64,000 nucleotides of DNA, taken from positions 1-64,000 of the forward strand of contig NZ_FZOR01000002.1 in NCBI RefSeq assembly GCF_900188445.1. Direction: 5' to 3'. How positions within the stretch are numbered: the stretch's first letter is position 1; each line of letters opens with the position of its first letter. The DNA comes from Actinomadura meyerae. Lineage in GTDB: Bacteria; Actinomycetota; Actinomycetes; Streptosporangiales; Streptosporangiaceae. The notes under the pieces were generated by a model. It had not been told where the DNA came from. It worked only from the letters and a program-made list of their open reading frames with translations, and did no database searches. The position numbers were made by a program, and so were the translations under genes. Positions 52,364 through 63,899 of this stretch are shown piece after piece.

Positions 52364-53452
52364 TCAGCGGCCCAGCCGCGCGGCCGACGCGCCCGGCTCC
52401 CGGACTCCCGTGTCCCCCGCCTCCCGGTCGCCGTCCTCTCCGGGCTCGTCCGCGCCGTCCTCGGCCTTCGCGGCGCGGTCCCGCGCCTCCTCGGCGTCCT
52501 CGGCGTCCTCGGCGGCGGCGCTGTTCTCCGGGTCCTCTGCGTCGGCGGTGAGGACGACCCGGCGGGTCGCCGTCCACGCGGCGGTGAACAGCGCGAACCG
52601 GGACACGATGTTGATCCACACCATCAGCCCGACCAGCACGGCGAACGTGCCGTAGACGGGGTTCTGCGTCGTCCGGCCGATGAGGATCGTCGCGATCTGC
52701 TTGAGCGCCTCGAAGCCGACGGCGCCGAACAGGGCGCCGCGGATGATCCGCCGCCACGGCGCCCGGGTGCCCGACAGGCGGCTGAGCAGCACCAGGAACA
52801 CCACGGTGTCGAACAGGATCGCGCAGGCCACCGACAGCAGCCGCAGCGCGGTCCCGGCGCCGGTGACGTCGTCCAGGGCCATCCACCGTAGGACGGTGCC
52901 GGTGGCCGACGTCGTGACCGTCGTGACCGCCATGCCGCAGACGAGGATCAGGCCGAGGAACACCAGCACGGCGCCGTCCCACAGCTTCCTGAGGAAGAAG
53001 TTGCCGCCGCCGCCCGGTTCGTTGCCCCAGATGTCGCGCAGCGACTCGCGCAGCACCTGCACCCAGCCGAGCCCGGTGAACAGCAGCGCGACCAGGCCGA
53101 GGATCCCGACGGCGGTCTTGGACTGGGCGATCTGCTCGACCTGGAGCCGGCCCCCGAGGCCGGGCAGCTGCGAGTCGATCGCCCGGACGAAGTAGTCGCG
53201 GGCTTCGTCGCTGACCCCGACGAGGTAGCCGAGCAGCGAGTAGGCGAGCGCGAGCAGCGGGAAGAACGACAGGAACGCGTAGCAGGTGAGGGCGGCGGCG
53301 AGCCGGTCGCCCCGCCGGTCCTGGTAGCGCTCGAACGCGCGGGCCTGGTGGTCGAACCACGGCGAGCGGTCGCGCGCGCCGCGCAGCAGGTCCTTCCCCT
53401 TACCGAACAGGGACTCGATCCGGCCCTGCACGTTATTGATCACCTGCCGCAT
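52364..53452 (-). CDS. YihY/BrkB-family inner membrane protein
   Basis: 362 residues. About six membrane helices from ~residue 45 to 290, with the YihY pattern RRGDRLAAALTCYAFLSFFPLLALAYSLLGYLVG and LRESLRDIWGNEPGGG. The C-terminal ~75 residues are highly acidic (EDPENSAAAEDAEDAEEARDR). These proteins were once called ribonuclease BN; the function is unknown. The stop lies two bases past the convergent carboxypeptidase stop, with no room for a separate terminator. Confidence 0.88.
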   Translation of the reverse strand: MRQVINNVQGRIESLFGKGKDLLRGARDRSPWFDHQARAFERYQDRRGDRLAAALTCYAFLSFFPLLALAYSLLGYLVGVSDEARDYFVRAIDSQLPGLGGRLQVEQIAQSKTAVGILGLVALLFTGLGWVQVLRESLRDIWGNEPGGGGNFFLRKLWDGAVLVFLGLILVCGMAVTTVTTSATGTVLRWMALDDVTGAGTALRLLSVACAILFDTVVFLVLLSRLSGTRAPWRRIIRGALFGAVGFEALKQIATILIGRTTQNPVYGTFAVLVGLMVWINIVSRFALFTAAWTATRRVVLTADAEDPENSAAAEDAEDAEEARDRAAKAEDGADEPGEDGDREAGDTGVREPGASAARLGR

Positions 53453-53579
53453 GTACGCACCGTACCCACTCCGGGCCGCCCGATACCGCGTACGGTAATC
53501 GGCCGATAAACGCAGAGTTCAGGGACGTCCACGTACGTCCACGCCGACGCGCCCCCCGACCTGCCGTGAAACGGCGCGT

Positions 53580-54155
53580 TCAGCCGCGGCGGCCGGGGGC
53601 GGGGACCATCCCGTCGCCGAAGACGAAGTCGCAGTGGCGGCGCCACACGCCGTCCAGCCCGTGCTCGTACAGCGAGAACCCCCAGACCTCGAAGTCGGCG
53701 GCGTAGCCCGCGAGCTCCTTGAAGGCGCGGTCCATGACGTCGTCGGGCAGGTGGTGGGCGATCGTCACGTGCGGGTGGTACGGGAACGGCAGCGGGCGCG
53801 CGAGCGGACCCGACAGAACCTTCGCCTGGACGCGCTCGCAGCCGCCGATTCCTTCGGCCAGTGCCACGAACACGACCGGGGACACCGGTCGGAACGTTCC
53901 GCTGCCCCGCAACCGGATGGGGAAGGGGCGCTCGGTGCGGGCGACGTTCAGCAGATGCCGCCGGATGCCGTCCATCGCGGCGTCCTCCACCTCGGTCGGC
54001 GGCAGCAGCGTGATGTGCGTCGGGATCGCGTGCGCCAGCGGGTCGCCGAACGAGGCCCGCCGGGACTGCAGGTAGGAGCCGTGCGGGTCGGGGATCGGGA
54101 TCGCGACGCCGATCGCGCGGCGGCCCGGCGCCGGGACCGCCAGGCCGCCGGTCAT
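53580..54155 (-). CDS. 2'-5' RNA ligase-family protein
   Basis: 191 residues from the ATG at 54155 (CGGAG seven bases upstream). Two HxT motifs of the 2H phosphoesterase fold: HITL (47-50) and HVTI (129-132). Such proteins cut or join 2'-5' or cyclic-phosphate RNA ends; bacterial ThpR-type members are the nearest. It follows trpS on the same strand by 64 bp; a start at 54230 overlapping trpS is possible. Confidence 0.88.
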   Translation of the reverse strand: MTGGLAVPAPGRRAIGVAIPIPDPHGSYLQSRRASFGDPLAHAIPTHITLLPPTEVEDAAMDGIRRHLLNVARTERPFPIRLRGSGTFRPVSPVVFVALAEGIGGCERVQAKVLSGPLARPLPFPYHPHVTIAHHLPDDVMDRAFKELAGYAADFEVWGFSLYEHGLDGVWRRHCDFVFGDGMVPAPGRRG

Positions 54156-54219
54156 CGTGGTCTCCGCCGCGGAGGGACCCTCCCCGGGGCCCTGCGCGGC
54201 GCCGCCGAGCCCGGCGCGG

Positions 54220-55299
54220 TCAGCGACCACGTCCCACGAATCCCACCCGTTCGCGCACGGTCTCCATCGTCCGCACGGCGACCGCGGAGGCGCGCTCGGC
54301 GCCCCGGGCGAGCAGCCGGTCGAGGTGCTCCTCGTCGTCCAGCAGCTTCAGGGTGCGCTCCCGGATCGGCGTGAACGTGTCGAGGACGACCTGCGCGAGG
54401 TCCTTCTTGAACTGCCCGTACCCCGAGCCCGCGTACCGGGCCTCCAGGTCGGGGACGGACGTGCCCTCCAGCGCGGAGTAGATCCGCAGCAGGTTGGTGA
54501 CGCCGGCCTTCTTCTCCTCGTCGTAGACGACCTCGGACCCGGTGTCGGTCACCGCGCGCATGATCTTCTTGCGCATGGGCCCCGGCTCCTCCAGCACGTC
54601 GATGATGCCCTGCGGGGAGGACGCCGACTTGCTCATCTTCGCGCCCGGCTCCTGCAGGTCGGTGATCTTCGCGGCGCCCTCGGGAATGTGGGCGTCCGGC
54701 AGGACGAACGTCTCCCCGAAGCGGTGGTTGAAACGCTGCGCGAGGGTCCGGGTGAGTTCCAGGTGCTGGCGCTGGTCCTCGCCGACGGGGACGCGCAGGG
54801 CCCGGCCCGCGTCCGGTTCGGGCGTGTAGAGCAGGATGTCGGCGGCCTGGAGGATCGGGTAGGTGAACAGCCCGACGCTCGTCCCGCTGGTGCCCTGCTT
54901 GGCCGACTTGTCCTTGAACTGGGTCATGCGGCTCGCCTCGCCGAACCCGGTGAGGCAGCTCAGCACCCAGGCCAGCTCGGCGTGCTCGGGGACGTGGCTC
55001 TGCACGAACACGGCGGAGCGGTCGGGGTCGATGCCCATCGCGAGCAGCTGCGCGGCGGCGACCTTCGTGCGGCGGCGCAGCAGCGCCGGGTCGTGCTCGA
55101 CGGTGATCGCGTGCAGGTCGACCACGCAGTAGAACGCCTCGTGCGTGTCCTGCATGGCGACCCATTGCCGCAGCGCGCCCAGGTAGTTGCCGAGGTGGAA
55201 CGAGTCGGCGGTGGGCTGGATGCCGGACAGCACGCGCGGCTGGGCCGCGGCGGTTCCGGCGTCGGACGCTTCGGGATTGGGCGCTTCGGGCATCTGCAC
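54220..55299 (-). CDS. trpS: tryptophanyl-tRNA synthetase
   Basis: 359 residues. Class I signatures: the HIGH-like [21 protein letters not shown] (~25-45) and [11 protein letters not shown] (~215-225), plus the DIL-LY-PEPD tryptophan pocket region. It charges tRNA-Trp. The start could also be the ATG two codons in (55293); neither has a strong SD. It lies 12 bp after the CorC-like gene and is probably in one operon with it and the RNA-ligase-like gene. Confidence 0.95.
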   Translation of the reverse strand: MQMPEAPNPEASDAGTAAAQPRVLSGIQPTADSFHLGNYLGALRQWVAMQDTHEAFYCVVDLHAITVEHDPALLRRRTKVAAAQLLAMGIDPDRSAVFVQSHVPEHAELAWVLSCLTGFGEASRMTQFKDKSAKQGTSGTSVGLFTYPILQAADILLYTPEPDAGRALRVPVGEDQRQHLELTRTLAQRFNHRFGETFVLPDAHIPEGAAKITDLQEPGAKMSKSASSPQGIIDVLEEPGPMRKKIMRAVTDTGSEVVYDEEKKAGVTNLLRIYSALEGTSVPDLEARYAGSGYGQFKKDLAQVVLDTFTPIRERTLKLLDDEEHLDRLLARGAERASAVAVRTMETVRERVGFVGRGR

Positions 55300-55311
55300 G
55301 GACCGATTCTC

Positions 55312-56343
55312 TCAGGTGTCATCGGAGGCGCCGCCGCCGGTCGCCGGCCCGCGGGAGGGGCCGCCGGCGGCGTCGCCGGCCACCGCCCGCGGGGTCGCGG
55401 ACGGCGTGCCGGGCGGCGCGGGCACGGCCTGCGGCGCCGCGCGCGGCATGACGCGCACGCGCGCCACCCGCCGGCCGTCCATCCGGGCCACCGCGAGGCG
55501 GCGGCCCCCGGCCTCCACCGAGTCGCCCTCGGCGGGCACCCGGCGCAGCACCGCCATGATGTGCCCGGCGACCGTCTCGTACGGCCCGTCCGGCAGCCGG
55601 ATCCCGGTCTCGGCGGCGAAGTCGTCCAGGTTGAGCAGGCCGTCCACCTCGACCACCCCGCCGTGCAGGCGCCGTGCCTGCGCGTCCTGCACATCATATT
55701 CGTCGCGGATGTCCCCGATGAGTTCCTCCAGGAGGTCCTCCATCGTGACGATTCCGGCGACCCCGCCGTACTCGTCGGTGACGATCGCCAGGTGGCAGCC
55801 CTCCCGGCGCATCTCCGACAGCGCGGGCAGCACCCGCTTCGACGGCGGCAGGAACTTCACCGGGCGGACGAGATCGCCCACCGGGACGTCCCCGCTCCCG
55901 GCCGGGCCGGGGCCGTCCGCGGTGTCCGGCGCGTCCGGGACGAGCAGGTCGCGGATGTGCACGAAGCCGATCACCTCGTCGTGGGAGTCGCGGCAGACGG
56001 GGAAGCGGGAGTGCGGGCTGCGCGCGGCGAGGCGGGCGGCGGCGGTGAGGGTGATCTCCGCGTCCAGGAAGACCACCTCGGTGCGCGGGACGAGGACCTC
56101 GCGGAGCGGCCGCTCGCCCGCCGCGAACACCTCCCCGATGAGGGTGCGCTCGTCGGCGGTGAGCTGGGTGTTCCCCGCCACCAGGGCCCGCATCCGCTCC
56201 GCGGTGATCTCCTCGCGCAACACGCCCGGGTCGCCGCCCGACAGCCGCACCACGAGATCGGCGGAGCGCGACAGCAGCCACACCAGGGGGCGTGCGGGCC
56301 CCGCGGGCGGGCGCGGGGGCGTCCCGGGCGGCGTCCGGTCCAT
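55312..56343 (-). CDS. CorC/hemolysin-type protein with tandem CBS domains
   Basis: 343 residues. A Pro-rich start, then [53 protein letters not shown] (first CBS, ~80-135) and [54 protein letters not shown] (second CBS, ~165-220). A CorC_HlyC transporter-associated domain follows (~230-300). The N-terminal DUF21 membrane domain of full-length family members is missing, as in CorC itself. A likely role is Mg2+/Co2+ efflux control or membrane integrity. It is divergent from galE. Confidence 0.85.
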   Translation of the reverse strand: MDRTPPGTPPRPPAGPARPLVWLLSRSADLVVRLSGGDPGVLREEITAERMRALVAGNTQLTADERTLIGEVFAAGERPLREVLVPRTEVVFLDAEITLTAAARLAARSPHSRFPVCRDSHDEVIGFVHIRDLLVPDAPDTADGPGPAGSGDVPVGDLVRPVKFLPPSKRVLPALSEMRREGCHLAIVTDEYGGVAGIVTMEDLLEELIGDIRDEYDVQDAQARRLHGGVVEVDGLLNLDDFAAETGIRLPDGPYETVAGHIMAVLRRVPAEGDSVEAGGRRLAVARMDGRRVARVRVMPRAAPQAVPAPPGTPSATPRAVAGDAAGGPSRGPATGGGASDDT

Positions 56344-56421
56344 GGGTTCAGCCTTCCCCGTTCGGCGTTGCGGATAGCCTGGTCCGACCCCGCCGTCCGT
56401 GACTTTCCTGGAGGTTCGTCA

Positions 56422-57371
56422 GTGAAGCTGCTCGTCACCGGAGGCGCCGGCTACATCGGCAGCGTCGTCTCCGCTCTGCTCCTGGAGGCGGGGCACGAGG
56501 TCGTCGTCCTGGACGACCTGTCCACCGGGCACGAGGACGCGGTGCCGGACGGCGCCCGGCTGGTGCGGGGCACGCTGCGCGACACCGCCGCCGACGTCCT
56601 CGCGGGCGCGGGCTTCGAGGCGGTGCTGCACTTCGCCGCGAAGTCGCTGGTCGGCGAGTCGGTGCAGAAGCCCGGCCTGTACTGGGACAAGAACCTCGGC
56701 GAGTCGCTGGCGCTGCTGGACGCGATGCGCGTCGCGGGCGTGCCCCGGATCGTGTTCTCCTCCACGGCGGCGACCTACGGGGAGCCGGAGTCGACGCCGA
56801 TCCTGGAGACCGACCCGACCCGCCCGACGAACCCCTACGGCGCGTCCAAGCTGGCGATCGACACGACGCTCACCGAGTACGCGCGGCTGCACGGCATCGG
56901 CGCGGTGTCGCTGCGGTACTTCAACGTGGCGGGCGCCTACGGGCGGCACGGCGAGCGGCACACCGTCGAGACCCACCTGATCCCCAACGTGCTGAAGATC
57001 GCGCAGGGCGACGGGGACGCCGTGAAGATCTTCGGCGACGACTACCCGACGGCGGACGGCACCTGCGTCCGCGACTACATCCACGTGATCGACCTCGGCC
57101 GCGCGCACCTGCTGGCGCTGGACGCCTGCGAGCCCGGTGCCCACCAGATCTTCAACCTGGGCAGCGGCACCGGCAACTCCGTCCGGGAGGTCCTGGACGT
57201 GTGCCGGGAGGTCACCGGCCGCGAGATCCCGGCCGAGACGGCGCCGCGCCGCCCCGGCGACCCGGCGGTGCTGATCGCGTCGTCCGACAAGATCCAGGCC
57301 CAGCTCGGCTGGAAGCCCGAGCGGGACCTGCGGACGATGGTCGACGACGCGTGGACCTTCCTGCGGTCCCG

Positions 57372-57375
<4 letters not shown>
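56422..57375 (+). CDS. galE: UDP-glucose 4-epimerase
   Basis: 317 residues from the GTG at 56422 (GGAGG seven bases upstream). Rossmann NAD site [11 protein letters not shown] at residues ~6-16, the catalytic Ser/Tyr pattern with [12 protein letters not shown] and [11 protein letters not shown] (Tyr-x-x-x-Lys), and a C-terminal sugar-binding part. It interconverts UDP-glucose and UDP-galactose. The stop overlaps the galactokinase ATG by four bases. Confidence 0.95.
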
Positions 57376-58580
<1,205 letters not shown>

Positions 58581-58599
58581 GCCGGCCGCCGAAGGTCCG

Positions 58600-58626
58600 G
58601 GCCGCGCGCGTCAGCCGCGCGCGGCC
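58600..58626. terminator. bidirectional hairpin between galK and the TPR gene
   Basis: GGCCGCGCGC / GCGCGCGGCC, a perfect 10-bp stem (58600-58609 with 58617-58626) with a 7-nt loop, 20 bp after galK. It overlaps the stop codon and last codons of the convergent TPR gene. Confidence 0.65.
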
Positions 58627-61292
58627 TTGATGTCCTCCAGCAGGCGGACGGCGTCCCGGGCGGCGTCGTGCTGGTCGACGGCGGTGAAGCCGTCCGCGGC
58701 GGCGGACGCGTGCCCGGCCGCCTCGTCCAGGCGTCCCAGCCGGGCCAGGAGGCGGGCCTGCTCGAAGGAGGTCAGCGCGGTCTCCCAGACGCGGGCGGGC
58801 TCGTTGTCGGGCGGCAGGTCCGCCAGCGCGGCGCGGGCCGTCTCCATCGCGGTCGCCGCCTGCTCCGCCTCGCCGCTCCACAGCAGGCACATCGCGGCGC
58901 GGCGGCGGGCGCGGACCACCCCGTAGGGGTCGCCGGCCTTCTCATACGCCTCGGCGGCCTGCGCGTACCGCTCGGCTGCCTGCGCGTCGACGTCGAGGTT
59001 GGTCAGGACGTCGCCGGCCTCGTTCAGGAAGTGCGCGACGGCGTCGTGCTGCCCCTCCCGCGCGGCGTCCTCGGCGAGGCCCGCGAACAGGCCGGCGGCG
59101 TCCTCCTCGCCGAGCTGCTTCTGCGCGTGCGCGAGGATCAGCCGGCAGCGGCGCCCGTTGTCGGCGTCGAGGTTCGGCAGCGCCTCCTCGGCGGCCTCGG
59201 CGGCCTCCAGGGCGCGGTCCGTGGACAGGTAGGCGGCGGCGAGGTCGACCCGCAGGAGGACGGCCTGCGGGTCCAGCCCCTCGGCCGTCCAGCCCGCGAT
59301 GGCCTCCACCAGGTCGGGGACGGCGTCGGCGGGACGGTCGGCGTTGAGGTAGGCGAGGCCGCGCTCGGTGTACGCGGCGGCGCGCATCGCCGACGGCTCG
59401 CGCAGCGTCTCGATCACCTCGTCGAGCAGGGAGAACGCCTCGCGGTCGGGGCCCTCCGCGCTCCGGGACAGGATGCGGCCGAGCAGCAGCGCGGGCGAGG
59501 CGATGTGCTCGGGGTCGCTGGACCGCCGCGCCGCCTCCAGCGAGCGGCGCAGCGCCGCCACCGCCTCCTCGCCCCGGTCGGTCATCAGCAGCCCCTGCCC
59601 GCGCAGGAACCACAGCTCGCCCTCGTGGTCGCCGTCCGGCGCGACCCGGTCGAGCGCGGCGAGGGCCTCGGCCGGACGGTCGGCGTTGATGTGCGCGGTC
59701 GCGAGGCGCAGCACGGCGGACGCGGCGTCGCCGTCCTCGCCCGGATGCGCGGTGAAGTGCTCCGCGGAGGCGGCGACCTGCTCCATCCCGCCCTCGTCGC
59801 CGAGTTCGAGGCGGACCATGCCGAGCCGGCCGAGCGTGCGGTACCGGCGGGTCTCGTCGCCCAGCTCGCCGAACCGCCGGGCCGCCTCCGCCCAGCACTC
59901 GGCCGCCCGCTCGCCCTCGCCGTCGACGGCGTGCTCGACGCCCCGCCCGTCCAGCCGGCGGGCCTCCTGCAGCGGCGTCGGCTCGGCGCCGGCGGCGACC
60001 TCGTCGAACCGCCGCCACGCCGCCCGCATCCGGGGGACGTCGCTCTTCCTGCGGTGCCGGTCGGCGATGTCGAGCAGCTCGTCGAGATCGGTCACGTCGG
60101 CAAGGTCATTGGCTTCGGCGAGGTCAGTGGCGGCGGGAGCGTCGGCCGCGGCGTCAGGCCGGGCGGGCGCCGGCGCCGGGGCGGGCCGCCGGTGGTGGGC
60201 GGCCAGCGGGACGAACTCGGCGACCGGCTCGGCGGTCAGCGTGCCGCGCACCTTGTCGCCCTGGCAGGACGTGCCGTTGCGGGCGTCGAACCGTGCCGCC
60301 AGGTCCGTCGCGCGGCCCGCCAGCTCGGCGCGCAGCTCGTCCAGCGCGACGTCGGCGGCGGGGCGCGCGTCGGCCGCGGGGCGGCGCACCGTGGCGCCGC
60401 CGTGCCCGGCGGCGGCGAGCCGGCCGAGCAGCAGGGCCGCGGCGGCGGAGAACTCCATGTCGGCGTGCGCGCTCGGCGCCCGGTCCAGCCAGCCGAGGTG
60501 CCGCTGCAGGATCTCCAGGCCGCGCGCCTCGTTGCCGGTGACCGCGCAGAACTCCAGGTGCTCGGCGATGTCGCTGAGGTCGGCGAGCCGCGCCCGGTGC
60601 ACCCGGTAGGCGCGGCGGTGCGCGTCGGCGGCCTGCTCTGGGCGGCCCATCCGCAGGTGGACCGGCATCAGCGCGGTCTGGATCGACTGCGGCTGCTCGT
60701 TGCAGTTCAGCTGCGCGTTCAGCACCGGCGCGGCGACCTCGAACGCCTCCTCGTGCCGGCCCGCCTCGACCAGGTGCCGGGCCATGCCGGTGGGGTCGCA
60801 GCCCTCGCAGTCCGACAGCTCGTCGCGCTCGGCGGCGCGCCACTTCACGTACCACTCGTCGGCCGACCCGTCGCCGACGTGCCGGGCGACGACGTTGCGG
60901 TAGTGGTACACCGCCTGGAGGCTGTGCCCGCCCGCCTTGTAGCGGCGCTCCATGTCGTCCAGCACGGCGTAGGTGCGGTCCAGCGGGATCTCAGGGAAGA
61001 GGGTGAGCGAGCTGACGATGGCCTTCATCTGCCAGAGCAGCCCGTGGGTGTCGTCGAACCGGCCCGGGTCGCGGTCGTGGTCGGCCAGCGTCCGGCTGAA
61101 GGTCGCGAACGCCTTCGCGGGCTCGCCCCCGTACCGGTAGGCGTCGGTCAGCCGGACCCTCACGTGGAAGGCCAGCACGTCGTCACCGGCCGCCTCCGCG
61201 CGGCGCAGCGCGTCCTCGACGAGCACGGTGCGGGCCTCGCCGTAGGGCAGCTCCTGCGACCGCGCCATCAGCGAGTAGACGTCATCTGTCAT
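58611..61292 (-). CDS. large TPR-repeat protein in an operon with an Hsp90-family gene
   Basis: 893 residues from the ATG at 61292, which overlaps the Hsp90 gene stop by four bases. Nearly all helical. N-terminal part (~1-300) with helix pairs like LAFHVRVRLTDAYRYGGEPAKAFATF; a Pro/Ala linker near 370-400; then C-terminal TPR units, for example VLRLATAHINADRPAEALAALDRV, AAAYLSTDRALEAAEAAEEAL and AAARYAQAAEAYEKAGDPYGVVRAR-like repeats. TPR proteins are classic Hsp90 partners in eukaryotes; here the genetic coupling suggests a dedicated co-chaperone or client. No enzyme domain seen. Confidence 0.85.
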   Translation of the reverse strand: MTDDVYSLMARSQELPYGEARTVLVEDALRRAEAAGDDVLAFHVRVRLTDAYRYGGEPAKAFATFSRTLADHDRDPGRFDDTHGLLWQMKAIVSSLTLFPEIPLDRTYAVLDDMERRYKAGGHSLQAVYHYRNVVARHVGDGSADEWYVKWRAAERDELSDCEGCDPTGMARHLVEAGRHEEAFEVAAPVLNAQLNCNEQPQSIQTALMPVHLRMGRPEQAADAHRRAYRVHRARLADLSDIAEHLEFCAVTGNEARGLEILQRHLGWLDRAPSAHADMEFSAAAALLLGRLAAAGHGGATVRRPAADARPAADVALDELRAELAGRATDLAARFDARNGTSCQGDKVRGTLTAEPVAEFVPLAAHHRRPAPAPAPARPDAAADAPAATDLAEANDLADVTDLDELLDIADRHRRKSDVPRMRAAWRRFDEVAAGAEPTPLQEARRLDGRGVEHAVDGEGERAAECWAEAARRFGELGDETRRYRTLGRLGMVRLELGDEGGMEQVAASAEHFTAHPGEDGDAASAVLRLATAHINADRPAEALAALDRVAPDGDHEGELWFLRGQGLLMTDRGEEAVAALRRSLEAARRSSDPEHIASPALLLGRILSRSAEGPDREAFSLLDEVIETLREPSAMRAAAYTERGLAYLNADRPADAVPDLVEAIAGWTAEGLDPQAVLLRVDLAAAYLSTDRALEAAEAAEEALPNLDADNGRRCRLILAHAQKQLGEEDAAGLFAGLAEDAAREGQHDAVAHFLNEAGDVLTNLDVDAQAAERYAQAAEAYEKAGDPYGVVRARRRAAMCLLWSGEAEQAATAMETARAALADLPPDNEPARVWETALTSFEQARLLARLGRLDEAAGHASAAADGFTAVDQHDAARDAVRLLEDIKAARG

Positions 61293-63052
61293 TCGGGGGC
61301 CTCCGGGGAGTGGACGGCCCACTCCAGCAGGCCGATGAAGGAACGGTTCAGCACCGCCGTGTCGGCGGGCCGCAGCGGATGGTGGCCGAGGAGCAGAGCC
61401 TGCCCGTACAGGGCCTGGACGGCCGGTTCGACCGGCCCCCCGTCGCCCAGCGCGGTGACCCGCCGCACGAGCGGGTTGCGGTAGTTCAGCACCAGTTGCG
61501 GGCGCTCGATGCCGGCGGAGGCGTTGACGGCGCCGAGGACGTCCGCCCACAGCTCACCGGCCTCCTCCCGCGCCCGCGTCAGCTCCTCCCGGAACTGCGC
61601 GTCCCTGCTGGTCAGGTAGAGCGCGGGCAGGGACGCCGGGTCGAAGTCGCGGACCACCACCTCGCACCCGAGCCGCTCGACGGCCCGCTGCGCCGCCGCG
61701 AGGAACGGCCGCAGCGCCAGCTCGGCGCCCGGATCGAGCACGCCGAAGGTGGTCGTCAGCTCGGCCGCGTCCAGCCGGGAGAGCCGGATGTCGGGATCGA
61801 GGTCCGGGAGCCGCTCGATGATCTCCGTGTCGTGCACGTAGCCGCCGTTGACGAGCCCGACGCCCTGCGCGCCCGCGACCGCCGACAGCCGCCGGAACTC
61901 GTCCACGCTCGCGGTGAACCGGCCGTCCGGATGCCGGCGCCGGAACTCGTGCAGCGTCATCGGCCCGGCGGAGGTCTCGTAGTCCAGCCAGCGGTCGACG
62001 ATCCGCAGCATGTCGTCGTCGTGCAGCGCCATCGCCTTCACGCCGAGCTGGTGCAGCCGCAGGAACGCGCGCAGCCGCGCCGGGTCGGTCTCGGACAGCT
62101 TCACCAGCCACTGGCGCAGGACGTCCCCGAGCCCGAGCCGCGTCGACTCCAGCAGCTCGTCCTCGTACAGGGCCTCGCGGCTGGCGGTGGGCCGCAGCTC
62201 CCCCGCGTCCACGACGCACCGCGCGAAGAACGCCCACTCGGGCAGCAGCCCCTCGACGTTCTCGGCGAGCAGCATGCGCTTCAGGTAGACCCTGTGCGAC
62301 GCCCGCGCGGTCGGCGACACGGGCGCGGGCAGGATGAACGCGACCCCTGTCAGCCCCGCCTCGGGCACGTCGAGGTCGACGACGTCGAACGGCGTGAACC
62401 CGTACAGCTCCTCGCAGTACGCCTCCAGCGCCCGCCGCCGCCTGGAGGGGTCACGGTAGGCGGCCCCCCACGGCGGCTCCCCGGTGACCTCGACGCCGTC
62501 GACGACCAGGTCGACGGGCAGCAGCGACCCGTAGGTGCGCGCCAGCTCCGCCACGACCTCCGGGCTGAGCAGCTCCCCCGCCCCCGGCCGGGCCCGCAGG
62601 GTGACGGTCGTGCCCGGCTCGTCCCGCTTCCCGGCCTCGACCCGGTAGCTGCCCTCGGAGCGCCCCGTCCACCGGACCGCGTCCCCGCCCTTCGCGGACC
62701 GCGTCACGACCTCGATCTCGTCGGCGACGAGGAAGGCCGACAGCAGCCCGATGCCGAACTGCCCCAGGAAGTCGTGCCGCGCGAACCCGAGCTCGTCCCG
62801 CTTGGACGACCGCCCGATCGTCGCGAGCAGCGTGTGGACCTCGTCCTCGGTCAGCCCGACGCCGTCGTCACGGACCCGGAGCACCCCGCCCCCGGTCTCG
62901 ATCTCGACGCGGCCGCCGCTCCCCCGCGCGGTGATCGCGTCCACCGCGTTCTGCAGCAGTTCCCGCAGGTAGACGCGCGGACTCGCGTAGAGATGGCGGC
63001 TGAGCAGATCCACCACACCACGCAGATCGACCTGAAACGCCTGCTCCGCCAC
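61289..63052 (-). CDS. Hsp90-family molecular chaperone (HtpG-like)
   Basis: 587 residues. GHKL ATPase site: SPRVYLRELLQNAVDAI (Glu and Asn of the N box, ~30-45), VRDDGVGLTEDEVH, and FLGQFGIGLLSAFLVADEIEVVT. Middle domain with RVYLKRMLLAENVEGLLPEWAFFARCVVDAGELRPTASREALYED, which contains the conserved Arg-type catalytic loop region. The C-terminal dimer-type end has VNASAGIERPQLVLNYRNPLVRR, QALLLGHHPLRP and VLNRSFIGLLE. It is somewhat shorter than HtpG. It is a dimeric ATP-driven chaperone in the cytosol; the next gene encodes a TPR protein. Confidence 0.92.
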   Translation of the reverse strand: MAEQAFQVDLRGVVDLLSRHLYASPRVYLRELLQNAVDAITARGSGGRVEIETGGGVLRVRDDGVGLTEDEVHTLLATIGRSSKRDELGFARHDFLGQFGIGLLSAFLVADEIEVVTRSAKGGDAVRWTGRSEGSYRVEAGKRDEPGTTVTLRARPGAGELLSPEVVAELARTYGSLLPVDLVVDGVEVTGEPPWGAAYRDPSRRRRALEAYCEELYGFTPFDVVDLDVPEAGLTGVAFILPAPVSPTARASHRVYLKRMLLAENVEGLLPEWAFFARCVVDAGELRPTASREALYEDELLESTRLGLGDVLRQWLVKLSETDPARLRAFLRLHQLGVKAMALHDDDMLRIVDRWLDYETSAGPMTLHEFRRRHPDGRFTASVDEFRRLSAVAGAQGVGLVNGGYVHDTEIIERLPDLDPDIRLSRLDAAELTTTFGVLDPGAELALRPFLAAAQRAVERLGCEVVVRDFDPASLPALYLTSRDAQFREELTRAREEAGELWADVLGAVNASAGIERPQLVLNYRNPLVRRVTALGDGGPVEPAVQALYGQALLLGHHPLRPADTAVLNRSFIGLLEWAVHSPEAPE

Positions 63053-63168
63053 CGTCCGCCTCCCCGATCACTTTCCGAGCGATCACACCCTAGCGACCGA
63101 TGCCGACGTCTCCGGATGATTTCCGGTCGCTACGGTGCGAACCAGCACAACGCACCCTGGAGGACGCC

Positions 63169-63816
63169 TTGCCCGCCACCGTTTCCGCCCTGTGGCGCGG
63201 AGCCCGAACACTCGGCATCGCTCTCCTGTGCCTGAGCGTGACCTCGTTCGCCTACCTGCGATGGGGCGTGGCGTCCGCCGCGCTGACCGCCATCATCGGC
63301 TACCTCTGCACGGCCGTGGCCCTGGGCATCATGTACGGAACGCGGCGCCCGCTGCGCTTCAAGGCCGTGCCTCTGTCACTCGGTTACCTGGCCCTGCTGG
63401 TCCTCAACGCGGTCGGCGTCATCGCCGTCCGGGACGCCACCATGGCCGCGGTCGGCACCGATGCCGATGTGGTGGTGGCCAAGACCTGGACGACCGGCAA
63501 CACCAAGGGCAAGCCGCAACACCACTGCACACTGCGCCAGAGCGACGGCACGCCGCTCCCCCGCGAACTGGCCACGAGCTGCAAAGGCCGCTCGGTCGGC
63601 GACACCATCCCGGTCGTGCTCGACCCGCAGGAACGCTTCGCCCCGATCGGAGGCCCGAAGGAGGACATGTCCACGACGGGCGAGCTCCAGATAACGGCGG
63701 CCGCCGGGCTCGTGCTCCTGATCTCGATCGCCGTCGGAAGCCCGCCGAGGCAGGCCTCCGCACAGGTCCCGCGGGTCGCCGGGAAGCGGAAGGGCGTGAC
63801 CGGAACCAACTGGTAG
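63169..63816 (+). CDS. membrane protein of unknown function
   Basis: 215 residues from a TTG that has CTGGAGG five bases before it; a start at the ATG at 63100 (no SD) would add 23 residues. Three membrane helices near the N-terminus (~8-26, 30-50, 60-80), then a ~75-residue external or cytosolic part with one Cys pair (HHCTLRQ and TSCKGR), and a last helix (~178-195). The layout resembles short actinobacterial DUF3592-like proteins, which is a weak guess. Divergent from the Hsp90 operon. Confidence 0.65.
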   Translation: MPATVSALWRGARTLGIALLCLSVTSFAYLRWGVASAALTAIIGYLCTAVALGIMYGTRRPLRFKAVPLSLGYLALLVLNAVGVIAVRDATMAAVGTDADVVVAKTWTTGNTKGKPQHHCTLRQSDGTPLPRELATSCKGRSVGDTIPVVLDPQERFAPIGGPKEDMSTTGELQITAAAGLVLLISIAVGSPPRQASAQVPRVAGKRKGVTGTNW

Positions 63817-63899
63817 TTGGGGTACGGCTTCCTCTCAGCCGTCCCGGCCCGGGGTAGGAGACGGGGAGTGGCGATGCCGTTCCAAGCCCAGGAGGGGTC

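Noticed and set aside
53483-53510. Inverted repeat TACCG-CGTA-CGGTA upstream of the YihY gene
   Set aside because: Arms of only five bases, overlapping what may be an ordinary promoter; too weak to call an operator.
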